Shown in pieces: positions 34,340-43,300 of a DNA stretch of 64,000 nt (position 1 is the first letter of the stretch; the number at the start of each line of letters is the position of its first letter). The notes beneath the pieces are model-generated. The model searched no databases. It was given only the letters and a program-made list of their open reading frames with translations, and was not told the DNA's origin. A program made the position numbers and the translations under genes. The stretch covers positions 62,001-126,000 of the forward strand of contig JAWLHK010000008.1 of assembly GCA_041690355.1 (NCBI GenBank), in the 5' to 3' direction. Source of the DNA: JAWLHK01 sp041690355 [NCBI: bacterium] (GTDB lineage: Bacteria; J088; JAWLBW01).

Positions 34340-35743
34340 GTCCCCCCTCGGGCTAAAGATCATACACATCTCTGGACACGAATCGTCGGTTCTGATCCCA
34401 TGTAGTGCACACGCGCTATGGGGTCTCCATGTCAGCCTTCGACTTCGTCGGTGATTTTCGATATTCGCGCCTGGTCGACAGGCGTCTTGAAAACCGTTTG
34501 ATTCATATCGCCGATAGGCTTCGTAGCGATCCATCATTAAGCTTTCCGGCTGCGATGAAATCCAGTGACCTCGAGGGAGCGTACCGGTTTATCAGGAACG
34601 AACGGGTATCACTACCGGAAATTCTGTCCGGGCACTACTCACAGACAAGGGCCCGCGCAGCGGGCCAGAGCAGCCTGCTTGTCCTCCACGACACCACCGA
34701 CGTCAACAGCGCGTCCGTTGATTTTCGTTGCCATGTGTCGCTGGCCGTGGAGCTTGAAAACCGAGTCCCATTGGGATTAGCGAGCGTGATCCCGAGCCCT
34801 CGAGGTGCGCACGAGAAGAAGGCTGAAGGCGCTGCAAGTGAACAGCTCCGTTGGCTGGAAGGAGTCAAGGCGTCCGAAAGGTGCCTCGACAGACGAGCCA
34901 TTCACGTGATGGATCGCGAGGGCGACGACGGCAAGCTCCTTTTTGAACTCATTTCCTCGCAGTGCGCCTTTGTTATTCGGGGAAGAATCGATCGTCGCAT
35001 CGCTGGCGATGACAAGCGCGTCTCCACAGCGCTCTCCCGTGCGAAAGTTGCGGCAGAGCGGGAGATTGAATTACCGAGTCGGAGAAAATCCGGTAACAAG
35101 GAGGACCAGAAGGCCCATCCACCCCGCGACGCCCGATTGGCCACCCTTTCGATTGCCGCGACCAGTGTCGAGCTCGAAACGACGAGCGGTCGGATTCCGG
35201 TGAATATTGTTTGCGTGACGGAGGTGAATGCACCGGACGACGTAAAGCCCGTGGAGTGGCTGCTCTACAGCACGGAGAGTATTTCGACGCCGGAGGCGAT
35301 GCTGCGAATCGTCGACATATACCGTGCGCGGTGGATAGTGGAGGAGTATTTTAAAGCATTGAAAACCGGCTGCCAGCTGGAGAAGCGGCAGCTCGAATCG
35401 TATGAGAACATGCTGGTTGCCTTGGGCATCTTTGTACCCATGGCGCTGCAAATGCTGACACTACGCACCCTCGCCCGCATCGGAGGCGACCGGCCGGCTT
35501 CAGAGGTGCTGAATCCAACGCAGCTCGAAATTCTACGAGTCCTTCCAAGAACGGCGAACCTCCCGCTTAAGACCGTGCAGGATGCCTTGACGACCGTCGC
35601 GTCATTGGGTGGGCACCTGAAACAAAATGGGCTTCCAGGGTGGCTCACAATAGGGCGCGGACTGGAAAAACTACACGATTACGAACTGGGCTGGCTGTTA
35701 GCCAGGCCAAAAGATGTGATCAATGCTTAGCCCCTCGGGGGAC
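34340..35743 (+). mobile_element. IS4-family insertion sequence, about 1.4 kb
   Basis: One transposase gene bounded by imperfect inverted repeats. The left end GTCCCCCCTCGGGCTAA (34340-34356) matches the reverse complement of the right end GTCCCCCGAGGGGCTAA (35743-35727), and a second matching block CACATCT lies about 15 bp further in on both sides. I see no clear target duplication in the flanks, so the element may be old or the ends may be a few bases off. Base composition is visibly less GC-rich than neighbours, which supports recent arrival. Confidence 0.8.
34429..35730 (+). CDS. IS4-family DDE transposase
   Basis: 433 aa from the ATG at 34429. The N-terminal domain is Tn5/IS50-like (YSRLVDRRLENRLIHIADRL, EGAYRFIRNERVS). 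The catalytic residues are in VLHDTTDVN, HVMDREGDDGK and the signature YRARWIVEEYFKALKTGC, which satisfies the Y-2-R-3-E-6-K rule of the IS4 family exactly. All three acidic residues are intact and there is no frameshift, so the enzyme is probably functional. The A/T use is higher than in adjoining genes. It would act on the inverted repeats at 34340 and 35743. Confidence 0.93.
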   Translation: MSAFDFVGDFRYSRLVDRRLENRLIHIADRLRSDPSLSFPAAMKSSDLEGAYRFIRNERVSLPEILSGHYSQTRARAAGQSSLLVLHDTTDVNSASVDFRCHVSLAVELENRVPLGLASVIPSPRGAHEKKAEGAASEQLRWLEGVKASERCLDRRAIHVMDREGDDGKLLFELISSQCAFVIRGRIDRRIAGDDKRVSTALSRAKVAAEREIELPSRRKSGNKEDQKAHPPRDARLATLSIAATSVELETTSGRIPVNIVCVTEVNAPDDVKPVEWLLYSTESISTPEAMLRIVDIYRARWIVEEYFKALKTGCQLEKRQLESYENMLVALGIFVPMALQMLTLRTLARIGGDRPASEVLNPTQLEILRVLPRTANLPLKTVQDALTTVASLGGHLKQNGLPGWLTIGRGLEKLHDYELGWLLARPKDVINA

Positions 35744-35753
35744 GACAGGGGGG

Positions 35754-36392
35754 TCAGCTCGGCCCGCCCCAGTCGCCTGCATCGGTGCGGCCCGGGCCCT
35801 GATCGGGACGGCGCTCCGATTCCGGCGGCACGTGACCCGGGTGCTCCCGTTCCCAGTCGGGTGGAATCGCGCCGGCCCGCCGCTGCCGGGGCTGCTCCTG
35901 CGGATGCGTGCGCACGTCGCGCGTATCCACGCCCACCCCTTCGACATAGACCAGCTCGCCGCCGAGCCAGCCGCTGACCGTGAGCAGCCCCACGCCGATG
36001 AGCGAAAGGGCGACCGCGGCCCAGAGCGACGTTCCCGTGAGCGGAACCTCGGGCGAGATGGAAAATCCGCCGGTCGCATTGGAACGGTAGACGAAGTTGA
36101 TGAGAAACAGGCCCCAGATGGCCAGGTTGAGCAGGCCGTGGTTGCGTCCGATCTTGCGGGCGCGGGTCTTGCGCCGGATGGTGAACCAGTCGGCCGCGCC
36201 GGCAATCGCCGCCAGCAGGCCGAAGATCAATCCCAGACCGATGGCAAGGTACGCGACCTCGTACCAGAACGTTGCTCCTGTGACCGCGTAGGCCACGTCG
36301 CCCACGAGTCCACCAATCCACAGGACGATCGGAAACGACACGATCATCGGATGGATGGGATGCCCTGCAATCTGTAGTCCACTCGAAGCCAT
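35754..36392 (-). CDS. DUF2231-family membrane protein
   Basis: 212 aa from the ATG at 36392, behind GAGGAGGA. The N-terminal GLQIAGHPIHPMIVSFPI segment, with its HPIHP motif, is the mark of DUF2231 proteins. Four membrane helices follow (LWIGGLVGDVAYAV, VAYLAIGLGLIFGLLAAIAG, LLNLAIWGLFLINFVY, ALSLIGVGLLTVSGW), then a cytoplasmic tail of about 50 hydrophilic, Pro/Arg-rich residues. The His-rich start may bind heme or metal; function is not established. The insertion sequence ends about 11 bp beyond its stop. Confidence 0.85.
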   Translation of the reverse strand: MASSGLQIAGHPIHPMIVSFPIVLWIGGLVGDVAYAVTGATFWYEVAYLAIGLGLIFGLLAAIAGAADWFTIRRKTRARKIGRNHGLLNLAIWGLFLINFVYRSNATGGFSISPEVPLTGTSLWAAVALSLIGVGLLTVSGWLGGELVYVEGVGVDTRDVRTHPQEQPRQRRAGAIPPDWEREHPGHVPPESERRPDQGPGRTDAGDWGGPS

Positions 36393-36541
36393 AAGTCCTC
36401 CTCGCTCCATCCTGCCTGGGATTGAGCGTCTGCAGAAGCCCGAGGGCTCGCCTGCCTGGCGCCGTCCCATTCACCAGCCGCCCCCGGGTGTCGCCGCGCG
36501 ACCCGTCGCGGTAGAATCGGGGTGGAACCGGCGGGAGGTGT

Positions 36542-37099
36542 ATGGCGCGGGAGTGCTGGATAGCCGTTCGCGGGAATGTGCGGGAGGGGGCAGTGGATCT
36601 GCTCTGGCGCTACGGGCTCAACGTGCGCCAGCAGCGCCATCTGCCCGTCGACGGCGATCCGCTGCGGCCGGTGCACGACATTTTCCCCCCCGCGAACCTG
36701 CGGGCCTTCTTCGGCTTTGCCGCCGGCGGCTGGCACGTTCTCTACGATCCGCGCCTGACGCTGTGGGAGCTGGCGTCGCTGCACGCGGCACTCTCTGCGG
36801 ACCTGCGCACGGTGGTCGTCGTGGCGGTGGCCCGGTCATCGTCTTCCTCACTGGGTTACGGATGGTGGGAGGCCGGGCGCAGGGTGCGCTGGACGTTTCG
36901 CCAGGGGGCGGCGGCGGCCGAGTCGGTCGGCGATGAGGAACCGTGGGAGCGTACGCCGTCGGTCACCCCCGAAGACATTTCGGTCCGCCTGCAGCGCAGG
37001 TGGGGGATCGACCTGCAGGAGGCGCGCGCCGTCGACGTGCTGTACGTATCGGAAGAGGTCGAGCGCGCGCGCCGGGGACTTCTGAGGCGGTTCTGGTGA
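36542..37099 (+). CDS. Hypothetical protein, 185 aa, Trp/Arg rich
   Basis: ATG at 36542 follows GGAGGTGT by a good distance. The product is a soluble basic protein with a hydrophobic strand (LRTVVVVAVARSS), a GWWEAGRRVRWTF segment and a helix ending ERARRGLLRRFW. I recognise no family. It is transcribed away from the DUF2231 gene, 149 bp separating their starts, and ends just before a heptamer array. Codon use is like its neighbours, so I treat it as real. Confidence 0.6.
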   Translation: MARECWIAVRGNVREGAVDLLWRYGLNVRQQRHLPVDGDPLRPVHDIFPPANLRAFFGFAAGGWHVLYDPRLTLWELASLHAALSADLRTVVVVAVARSSSSSLGYGWWEAGRRVRWTFRQGAAAAESVGDEEPWERTPSVTPEDISVRLQRRWGIDLQEARAVDVLYVSEEVERARRGLLRRFW

Positions 37100-37106
37100 G
37101 CCCACG

Positions 37107-37388
37107 CAAATTTACGATTGACAATTGACGATTTACGATTTACAGGCAAGGGCGTGGGTATCCTTGCCGGTCAGCGCTTAGCGCTCAGTGCTTGGCGCTT
37201 CTCCCCCGTTCGCCCCGAGCTGACGGCGCGGAATAGAATGGAGCGCGACAGCGAGGGCGCGCACCCGGGTACCCCGTGCCCGTCTCGCCGTCGCCGTTCG
37301 CGCTGCTGCCGACCGTCGGCTCGACGCGAACGGAACCAGGCCTGCCGCGGTAGCCGATGACTGACGGCTGAGGACTGACGACTGGTCC
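37107..37388. repeat. Heptamer arrays around a full REPIN/MITE-like copy
   Basis: AATTTACG/AATTGACG-type units (37107-37142), GCGCTTAGCGCTCAG-type units (37167-37200), a full palindromic element (37206-37333, terminal repeats CCGTTCGCCCCGAGCTGACG and GTCGGCTCGACGCGAACGG) and GACTGAC-type units (37358-37386). All fills the gap between convergent genes. Confidence 0.75.
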
Positions 37389-38078
37389 CTACTGATTCTC
37401 GAAGATGCGCTCGTCGGCCAGGCCGACGCCGCGCAGGGCAGCATGAACGGCGTGCGTAATCTCGGGACGGCCGCAGACGAAGGCCGAGGTCCGCTCCGGA
37501 TGCAGATCCAGATCGCCGAGGTGATCCTGGACGTAACCGCGCAGGCCGTTCCACTCCTCCTCCGCGCGGCTCAGCACGACGCGCACATCGATGCCCGCAG
37601 CTCGCCAGGTGTCGAACTCTTCCCGGAAGGCCAGGGAGGCCTCGTCGGCGGCGCCGTAGATCAGCGTGACCCGCGCATAGTCTGCCCGCGAGCGCAGCAG
37701 TTCGCGGATGAGCGCCCGCAGCGGCGCGATGCCGGTTCCCGCCGCGAGCAGCAACAGGTCGCGGCCGTGCTGCAGTTCGAGGGGATAGCCGGGACCGGTC
37801 GGTTCGCTGATGGAAAGGTAATCGCCGATGGCGACCCGCGCGAGCGCCTCGGTCTTCGGCTTGCCTGGTTCGATGCGGATCAGGAAGGAAAGCTCGTTCT
37901 CGCGCGGCGCCGAGGCGATGCTGAAGTAACCGGGTTCGGTCTCGCGCGAAGCGAGCGTCACGTACTGGCCGACGCGCGCATAGCGCTCCGTAATCGGGCT
38001 TCCCTGCGGGTCCACCGAAATGAGGCGCAAATTGGGCCCGACGTCGCGGATGTCACGCACGCGCAGCTGAAAGGTCAT
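37389..38078 (-). CDS. Flavin-containing ferredoxin/NADP reductase-type oxidoreductase
   Basis: 229 aa in two domains. The FAD domain has GQYVTLASRETEPGYFSIAS with the YFSIAS FAD motif, and GDYLSISEPTGPGY. The NAD(P) domain has LLLLAAGTGIAPLRALIREL, LIYGAADEASLAFREEFD and the terminal FVCGRPEITHAVHAAL. There is no iron-sulfur domain, so it would reduce a partner such as ferredoxin, rubredoxin or a flavoprotein. The start overlaps the DEAD-box helicase stop by 4 bp, an unexpected coupling. A role as electron supplier to AlkB is imaginable but unsupported. Confidence 0.88.
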   Translation of the reverse strand: MTFQLRVRDIRDVGPNLRLISVDPQGSPITERYARVGQYVTLASRETEPGYFSIASAPRENELSFLIRIEPGKPKTEALARVAIGDYLSISEPTGPGYPLELQHGRDLLLLAAGTGIAPLRALIRELLRSRADYARVTLIYGAADEASLAFREEFDTWRAAGIDVRVVLSRAEEEWNGLRGYVQDHLGDLDLHPERTSAFVCGRPEITHAVHAALRGVGLADERIFENQ

Positions 38079-39652
38079 TCGCTCTCGGCGCTGGTTTCCG
38101 GCGCCTTCTCGGCGGGCGCCGCGCCGGCTTCGCCGCCGCGCTTTCCTCCGCTGCCGCCACGCGATCGGCGGCGCGATCGGCGCCGTTTGCCCTGTTCTTC
38201 GCCGCCTTCCCGCCGCTCCCCTTCGGGGCGGCCGGCGGCGCGCTCACGCGGCGGTCCGCCCGCCGCTGCCTGCTGCGGCGCGGGGCGGCGTTCGCCGGCT
38301 TCGCCGGTTTCACGGGGTTCGCGGGCTTCGCGCGGAGGCCGATCTTCCCGGGGGCGATCGTCACGCGGGCGATCGCCGCGCGGGCCGCGATCGGGCCTCC
38401 GGCCACGGTCGCCGCTCCGGCCACGCCCTCCACCATCCCGGCGGTCGCGGCCACCCGGGCCGCCGCGCCGATCACTGAACTCGCGCCGCGGCGGGCGCGA
38501 ATACGGCTTCTCGACGACTTCGGGCAGATCGTCGGCCCACTCCACCGGAATCTTCTGACCCAGGTATTTCTCGACGGCCTCGATGCGGAAGGCGCTGTCT
38601 TCATCCACGAGGGCGAAGGCCTTGCCGGTGGCGCCGGCGCGGCCCGTGCGGCCGATGCGGTGGACGTAGTCTTCGGCGTCAAACGGAAGATCGTAGTTGA
38701 AGACGTGGCTCACGTCCTCGACGTGCAGCCCGCGCGAGGCGACGTCGGTGGCCACGAGAAACTGCAGGTGGCCTTCCATGAAGTCCTTCACGATCTTCAG
38801 GCGCTTCTTCTGGGGAATGTCGCCCGAGAGCACCCCCACCTGGTAACCCTGATCGGTGAGGCGGCGGGCGACCATCTCGACGCCCCCCTTCGTGTTCGAG
38901 AAGAGGATGCTGCGTGAAGGCTTTTCGCGTTCGAGCAGGCGCAGGAGACTCAGGAACTTTTCCGAACCGCTGACGTGGAACAGGGACTGAACGATCCCCT
39001 CGGCGGTCACCCGTTCGGGTTCCACCGAGACCTCGACCGGCATGTTCATGTGCTCGTAGGCGAGCTCCATGACGTTGTAGCTGAGGGTGGCGCTGAAGAG
39101 CATGCTCTGGCGCTGATCGAACGGGGGCAGGCGGCGCAGGATGAAGCGGATGTCCTTGATGAACCCCATGTCGAACATGCGGTCGGCTTCGTCGACGACC
39201 ACGATCTCGATGTTCGAGAGGATGAGGATCTTCTTGCGATAGTAGTCCATCAGCCGGCCGGGCGTCGCGATGACGATGTCGGCGCCGGTGCGGATCTCGT
39301 CCTGCTGCTTCTGGTAGTCCATGCCGCCGAAGACCACCGTCATCGACAGGCCGGTATGGGCGCCCAGGGCTTCGGCGTCGCGGTGAATCTGCAGGGCGAG
39401 TTCGCGGGTGGGCGCGAGCACGAGCGCGCGCGGGAGGCCCGGTTTTTTCGAAGGGGTGCGCAGGAGGCGCGTGAAGATGGCCAGCAGAAAGGCGGCCGTT
39501 TTGCCGGTTCCGGTCTGGGCCTGGCCGGCAACGTCCTTGCCGTCGATGGCGGGCCGGAGAGAGAGTTCCTGAATGGGGGTCGGCTGGGTGAAGCCGACTT
39601 CGCGGAGACCGGTGCGGACCTCTTCGGGGAGATCCAGCTCGTCAAAGGTCAT
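38075..39652 (-). CDS. DEAD-box RNA helicase, RhlE-like, with long RG/P-rich tail
   Basis: 525 aa from the ATG at 39652. All motifs are in order: Q motif FTQPTPIQ, motif I AQTGTGKTAA, Ia PTRELALQ, II VVDEADRMFDMGF, III LFSATLSYN, then V VATDVASRGLHVED and VI HRIGRTGRAG. The last 140 residues are low-complexity Arg/Gly/Pro/Glu-rich, a flexible RNA-binding tail typical of cold-induced or ribosome-assembly helicases. Overlaps the downstream reductase by 4 bp. Downstream (left) of the decayed peroxiredoxin terminator. Confidence 0.93.
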   Translation of the reverse strand: MTFDELDLPEEVRTGLREVGFTQPTPIQELSLRPAIDGKDVAGQAQTGTGKTAAFLLAIFTRLLRTPSKKPGLPRALVLAPTRELALQIHRDAEALGAHTGLSMTVVFGGMDYQKQQDEIRTGADIVIATPGRLMDYYRKKILILSNIEIVVVDEADRMFDMGFIKDIRFILRRLPPFDQRQSMLFSATLSYNVMELAYEHMNMPVEVSVEPERVTAEGIVQSLFHVSGSEKFLSLLRLLEREKPSRSILFSNTKGGVEMVARRLTDQGYQVGVLSGDIPQKKRLKIVKDFMEGHLQFLVATDVASRGLHVEDVSHVFNYDLPFDAEDYVHRIGRTGRAGATGKAFALVDEDSAFRIEAVEKYLGQKIPVEWADDLPEVVEKPYSRPPRREFSDRRGGPGGRDRRDGGGRGRSGDRGRRPDRGPRGDRPRDDRPREDRPPREAREPRETGEAGERRPAPQQAAAGGPPRERAAGRPEGERREGGEEQGKRRRSRRRSRGGSGGKRGGEAGAAPAEKAPETSAESE

Positions 39653-39774
39653 ATTCGTATCGCTTGGTTCAATGTTTCTTTTTCTGGTAATCGTACATTC
39701 TACTCGACGGCAGGCCGCGCCGCACACGATGGCCCCCGGTATCTTCATGGGCCCTCGCCTCGCGCGGCGGACGC

Positions 39775-39808
39775 AAAAAAATGGGACCCCCGATGTGAGG
39801 GTCCCCCT
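39775..39808 (-). terminator. Intrinsic terminator of the peroxiredoxin pseudogene
   Basis: Stem GGGACCCCC/GGGGGTCCC read on the minus strand and followed by a run of T. It is a copy of the terminator at 47229-47262. Confidence 0.85.
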
Positions 39809-39830
39809 TCGATTCTCCCTGCCCAGAAAA

Positions 39831-40025
39831 TCAGACGGCCGACTTTGGATGCGGCGTGATGCGCAGGCACGGCTTCAGCGCCTTCCACCCCTCGGGGAAG
39901 CGCTTTTTCGCTTCTTCGTCCGACAGCGCCGGCACGATGATGACGTCTTCGCCGTGCTGCCAGTTCACCGGGGTGGCCACGCTGGTTTCGCCGTCCGCTG
40001 TACACCGACTCTCATCGCGCTTTGC
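39831..40025 (-). pseudogene. Decayed 3' fragment of a peroxiredoxin gene
   Basis: The last 50 codons read [20 protein letters not shown] ... ITPHPKSAV and differ from the intact peroxiredoxin at 47285 at only two positions. The nucleotide match (39767-39984 against 47221-47438, both 218 bp) includes the terminator and is above 90 percent by eye. Reading upstream, a 1-bp deletion near 39985 breaks the frame, and similarity to the intact gene then fades over about 40-100 bp. The catalytic Cys half is missing. This is a remnant left by duplication or recombination around the giant repeat gene. Confidence 0.85.
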
Positions 40026-40183
40026 ATACGCCTGAAGAAGCGCCATGTGCGCGCTCGCGGGAATATTTCAGCGCCCTGCTTGCGAGGGCGCCGATGACAC
40101 CGCCGCGTCATTTATGTCTCGCATCGGGACACGCGGACCCCCGGGCACCCGCTCCTCAAGCGGCTGTGATCGTTGTCACACGT

Positions 40184-40264
40184 TTGACGCGACGCAGCGC
40201 TGCTGTTACCCTTCTTGCTTCCTAAGATGAGTGGCGTGTTTCTCAGCGCTCGGGTAAACGAGCG
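40184..40264 (+). promoter_or_regulatory. Candidate promoter and leader hairpin of the giant gene
   Basis: TTGACG (40184-40189), 17 bp, TACCCT (40207-40212) is a plausible sigma70 promoter about 100 bp upstream of the start. The leader contains a perfect 6-bp hairpin CGCTCG GGTAAA CGAGCG (40247-40264). AGGAG is at 40302-40306 before the ATG at 40314. Confidence 0.45.
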
Positions 40265-40313
40265 CACCCCCGCCACATTTAAGACCTCGTCCTAAGAGTT
40301 CAGGAGCGTTGCC

Positions 40314-43300
40314 ATGGGCCGGAATCGACAGCCATCGGATGCCGAATACGTGCGTTTTTCATCTTCCCTGAGGGGCATTTCGATTTGGGCTCTGCCCTTA
40401 GTGCTGCTGGTAAGCCTTGTGCTTTCGGCAACACCAGCGCTTGCCGCGGATACCGACAGCGACGGCATGGACGACGATTGGGAACTTCTCCATTTCGGCG
40501 ACCTCAGCCGTGACGGATTCGGGGACGAAGATTTCGATGGTCTCACTGATCTCGATGAGTATTATGAGTTTACCGATCCGAATAATCCCGACACCGACGG
40601 CGACGGACTGACCGACGGTGACGAGGTCCTCACGTATTTGACCAATCGGCTGATTGCCGACACCGACGGCGACGGCTTGAACGACGGCGACGAAGTCAAC
40701 ACGTATCTGACCGACCCGCTCGATAACGATACCGACGGCGACGGCTTGTGGGACGGCGACGAAGTCAACACGTATTCGACCAGTCCGCTGGTGGCCGATA
40801 CCGATGGCGATGGCTTGAACGACGGGGCCGAGGTCAACACTTACGGTACAGATCCCACGCTCGCCGACACCGAAGGCGATGGCTTGAGCGACGGCGCCGA
40901 GGTCAACACTTACGGTACAGATCCCACGCTCGTCGACACCGACGGCGATGGCTTGGGCGACGGCGACGAAGTCAACACCTTTACGACCAACCCGCTTCTT
41001 GCCGACACCGACGGCGATGGCTTGGACGATGGCCTTGAAGTGGTGTTTTATAACACCGACCCGCTCGATGTTGACACCGACAACGACAACCTCACCGATG
41101 GCGACGAAGTCAATGTCTACGGCTCCGACCCCCTGTCGGCCGATACCGACGGCGATGGTCTGAATGATGGCGCCGAAGTCAACCTCTACGGTTCGGACCT
41201 GACCCTTACCGATACGGATGGCGACGGTATGTCGGACAGCTATGAAGTGCAGTACGGCTTTGACCCGACGTTCGACGACGCGAGCGACGACTTCGACGGC
41301 GACGGCCTGACCAACGTGCAGGAATCCGTGGCCGGTACTGACCCACGCAAGGCCGATACCGATATCGACGGCCTGGACGATGGCGAAGAAGCAGCGGTGG
41401 GCATCGACGGGTACGTTACGAACCCCAACAACCCCGACACCGACGGCGACGGCGCCAGCGACTATGCCGAGTTTGTGGCCGGCACCGACCCGACCGATCC
41501 CAACAGCGGCGGTCTTGGCAGCAGCCTGGTCGATACCGATGCCGACGGACTTTCCGATGCCTTTGAGGACACCAACGGCAACGGAACCTACGAAGCCGCC
41601 GCCGACTTTGCCGACCTGACGACGAGCGACACCGACACGGACGGGTTGAGCGACTACCAGGAAGCCAACGTATTCGGCACGAGCCCGAAGCTCGCCGACA
41701 CCGACGGCGATACATTGAGCGACTATGCCGAAGTCTTCACCCACGGTACGAACCCGCTGGTGTCCGACACCGACGGCGATGGCGTGAGCGACGGTGTCGA
41801 AATCGCCAACGGCACGAACCCGAAACTTGCAGACAGCGACTTCGATGGCCTGACTGACGGTCAGGAAGCTGGTCTGGGGACGAACCCCCTCGCGGCAGAC
41901 AGCGACAATGGCGGCATTCCTGACGGCGAAGAAATCCGCCTCGGACTCGATCCGACGTTGGCCGCCGACGATGCGACGATGCTCGACAGAGACGGCGACG
42001 GGGTTCCCGATGCGGTCGAGCTTGTCGACGGAACCGATCCGCTCGACGCCGACAGCGACGGCGACGGCCTGACCGACGGCGAAGAGAAGCAGCACGGGTC
42101 GAACCCGCTCTCCTCTGACACCGACGGTGACGGCCTGCGCGACGATCAGGAAGTGCGTGTCTACGCGACCTGGGTCACTGCCCCCGACAGCGACCTCGAT
42201 ACGCTGCTCGACGGCGTCGAGGTGCTGACCTACGGCACTGATCCGCTGCGTGCCGATACCGACGGTGACGGCATTGCCGACGCCGAAGAAGTCGTGGCCG
42301 GCGCCGATGGCTACGTCACCGATCCGCTGGACAAGGATACGGACAAGGACGGCCTGAGCGATCTGGAAGAAACCACCCTGGGCGCCGACGGCTACCTGAC
42401 GAACCCGCTGAACGTCGACAGCGACGCCGGCGGCATCTGGGACGCCGAAGAAGCGCGCGACGGAACGAACCCGAATGATGTCGCGGATGACGTCATCGAC
42501 AGCGACGGCGACGGGCTGACCGATTGGAATGAAGCCAACGTGCACGCCACGAATCCGCGCAACCCCGACTCCGACGGCGACGGCCTGAACGACGCCCAGG
42601 AAATCTACGGGTACGGCTCGAACCCGAACGCCGGCGACACCGATGGCGACGGCCTGGGCGACTTCCAGGAAGTCACGGTCTACAACACCGACCCGACGCG
42701 CGCGGATACGGACAGCGACGCGCTGACCGACGACGAAGAAGTCATCCAGCTCGGCACGAATCCGGTCACGAACGACACGGACAAGGACGGACTGCTCGAC
42801 TACGCTGAAGTCGTCACGCACACGACCGATCCGAAGGCGGCCGACAGCGACGGCGACGGTCTGACCGACGGTGAAGAAGTGCTGACCTACGGCACCAATC
42901 CGCTCAGCGTCGACAGCGACAACGGCGGCGTGTGGGATGCCGATGAACTGCGTACGACGACGGCCCGCCCGGTGGCGACCGACCCGAACGATCCGAGCGA
43001 CGATCCGATCGACTCGGACAACGACGGCCTCAGTGACTGGAACGAAGTCAACGTCCACAACACCAACCCGAATGCGGCCGACAGCGACAACGACGGGCTG
43101 GCCGACGCCCGGGAAATCTACGGCTACGGCTCGAACCCGAACCTGGCCGACACCGACGGCGACGGCCTGAATGATCATGACGAAGCGGTCGTCTACGGCA
43201 CTGACCCGACGCTGGCGGATACGGACGGCGACACCCTGTCTGACTTCGTCGAACTGCGCACCCACGCCACCGACCCGCTGCGCGTCGATACCGACAACGA

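Noticed and set aside
34280-35760. Target-site duplication for the IS4 element
   Set aside because: A shared GACAGGG near 34288 and 35744 is not at the left terminus and is embedded in repeat-rich DNA, so I do not call it.
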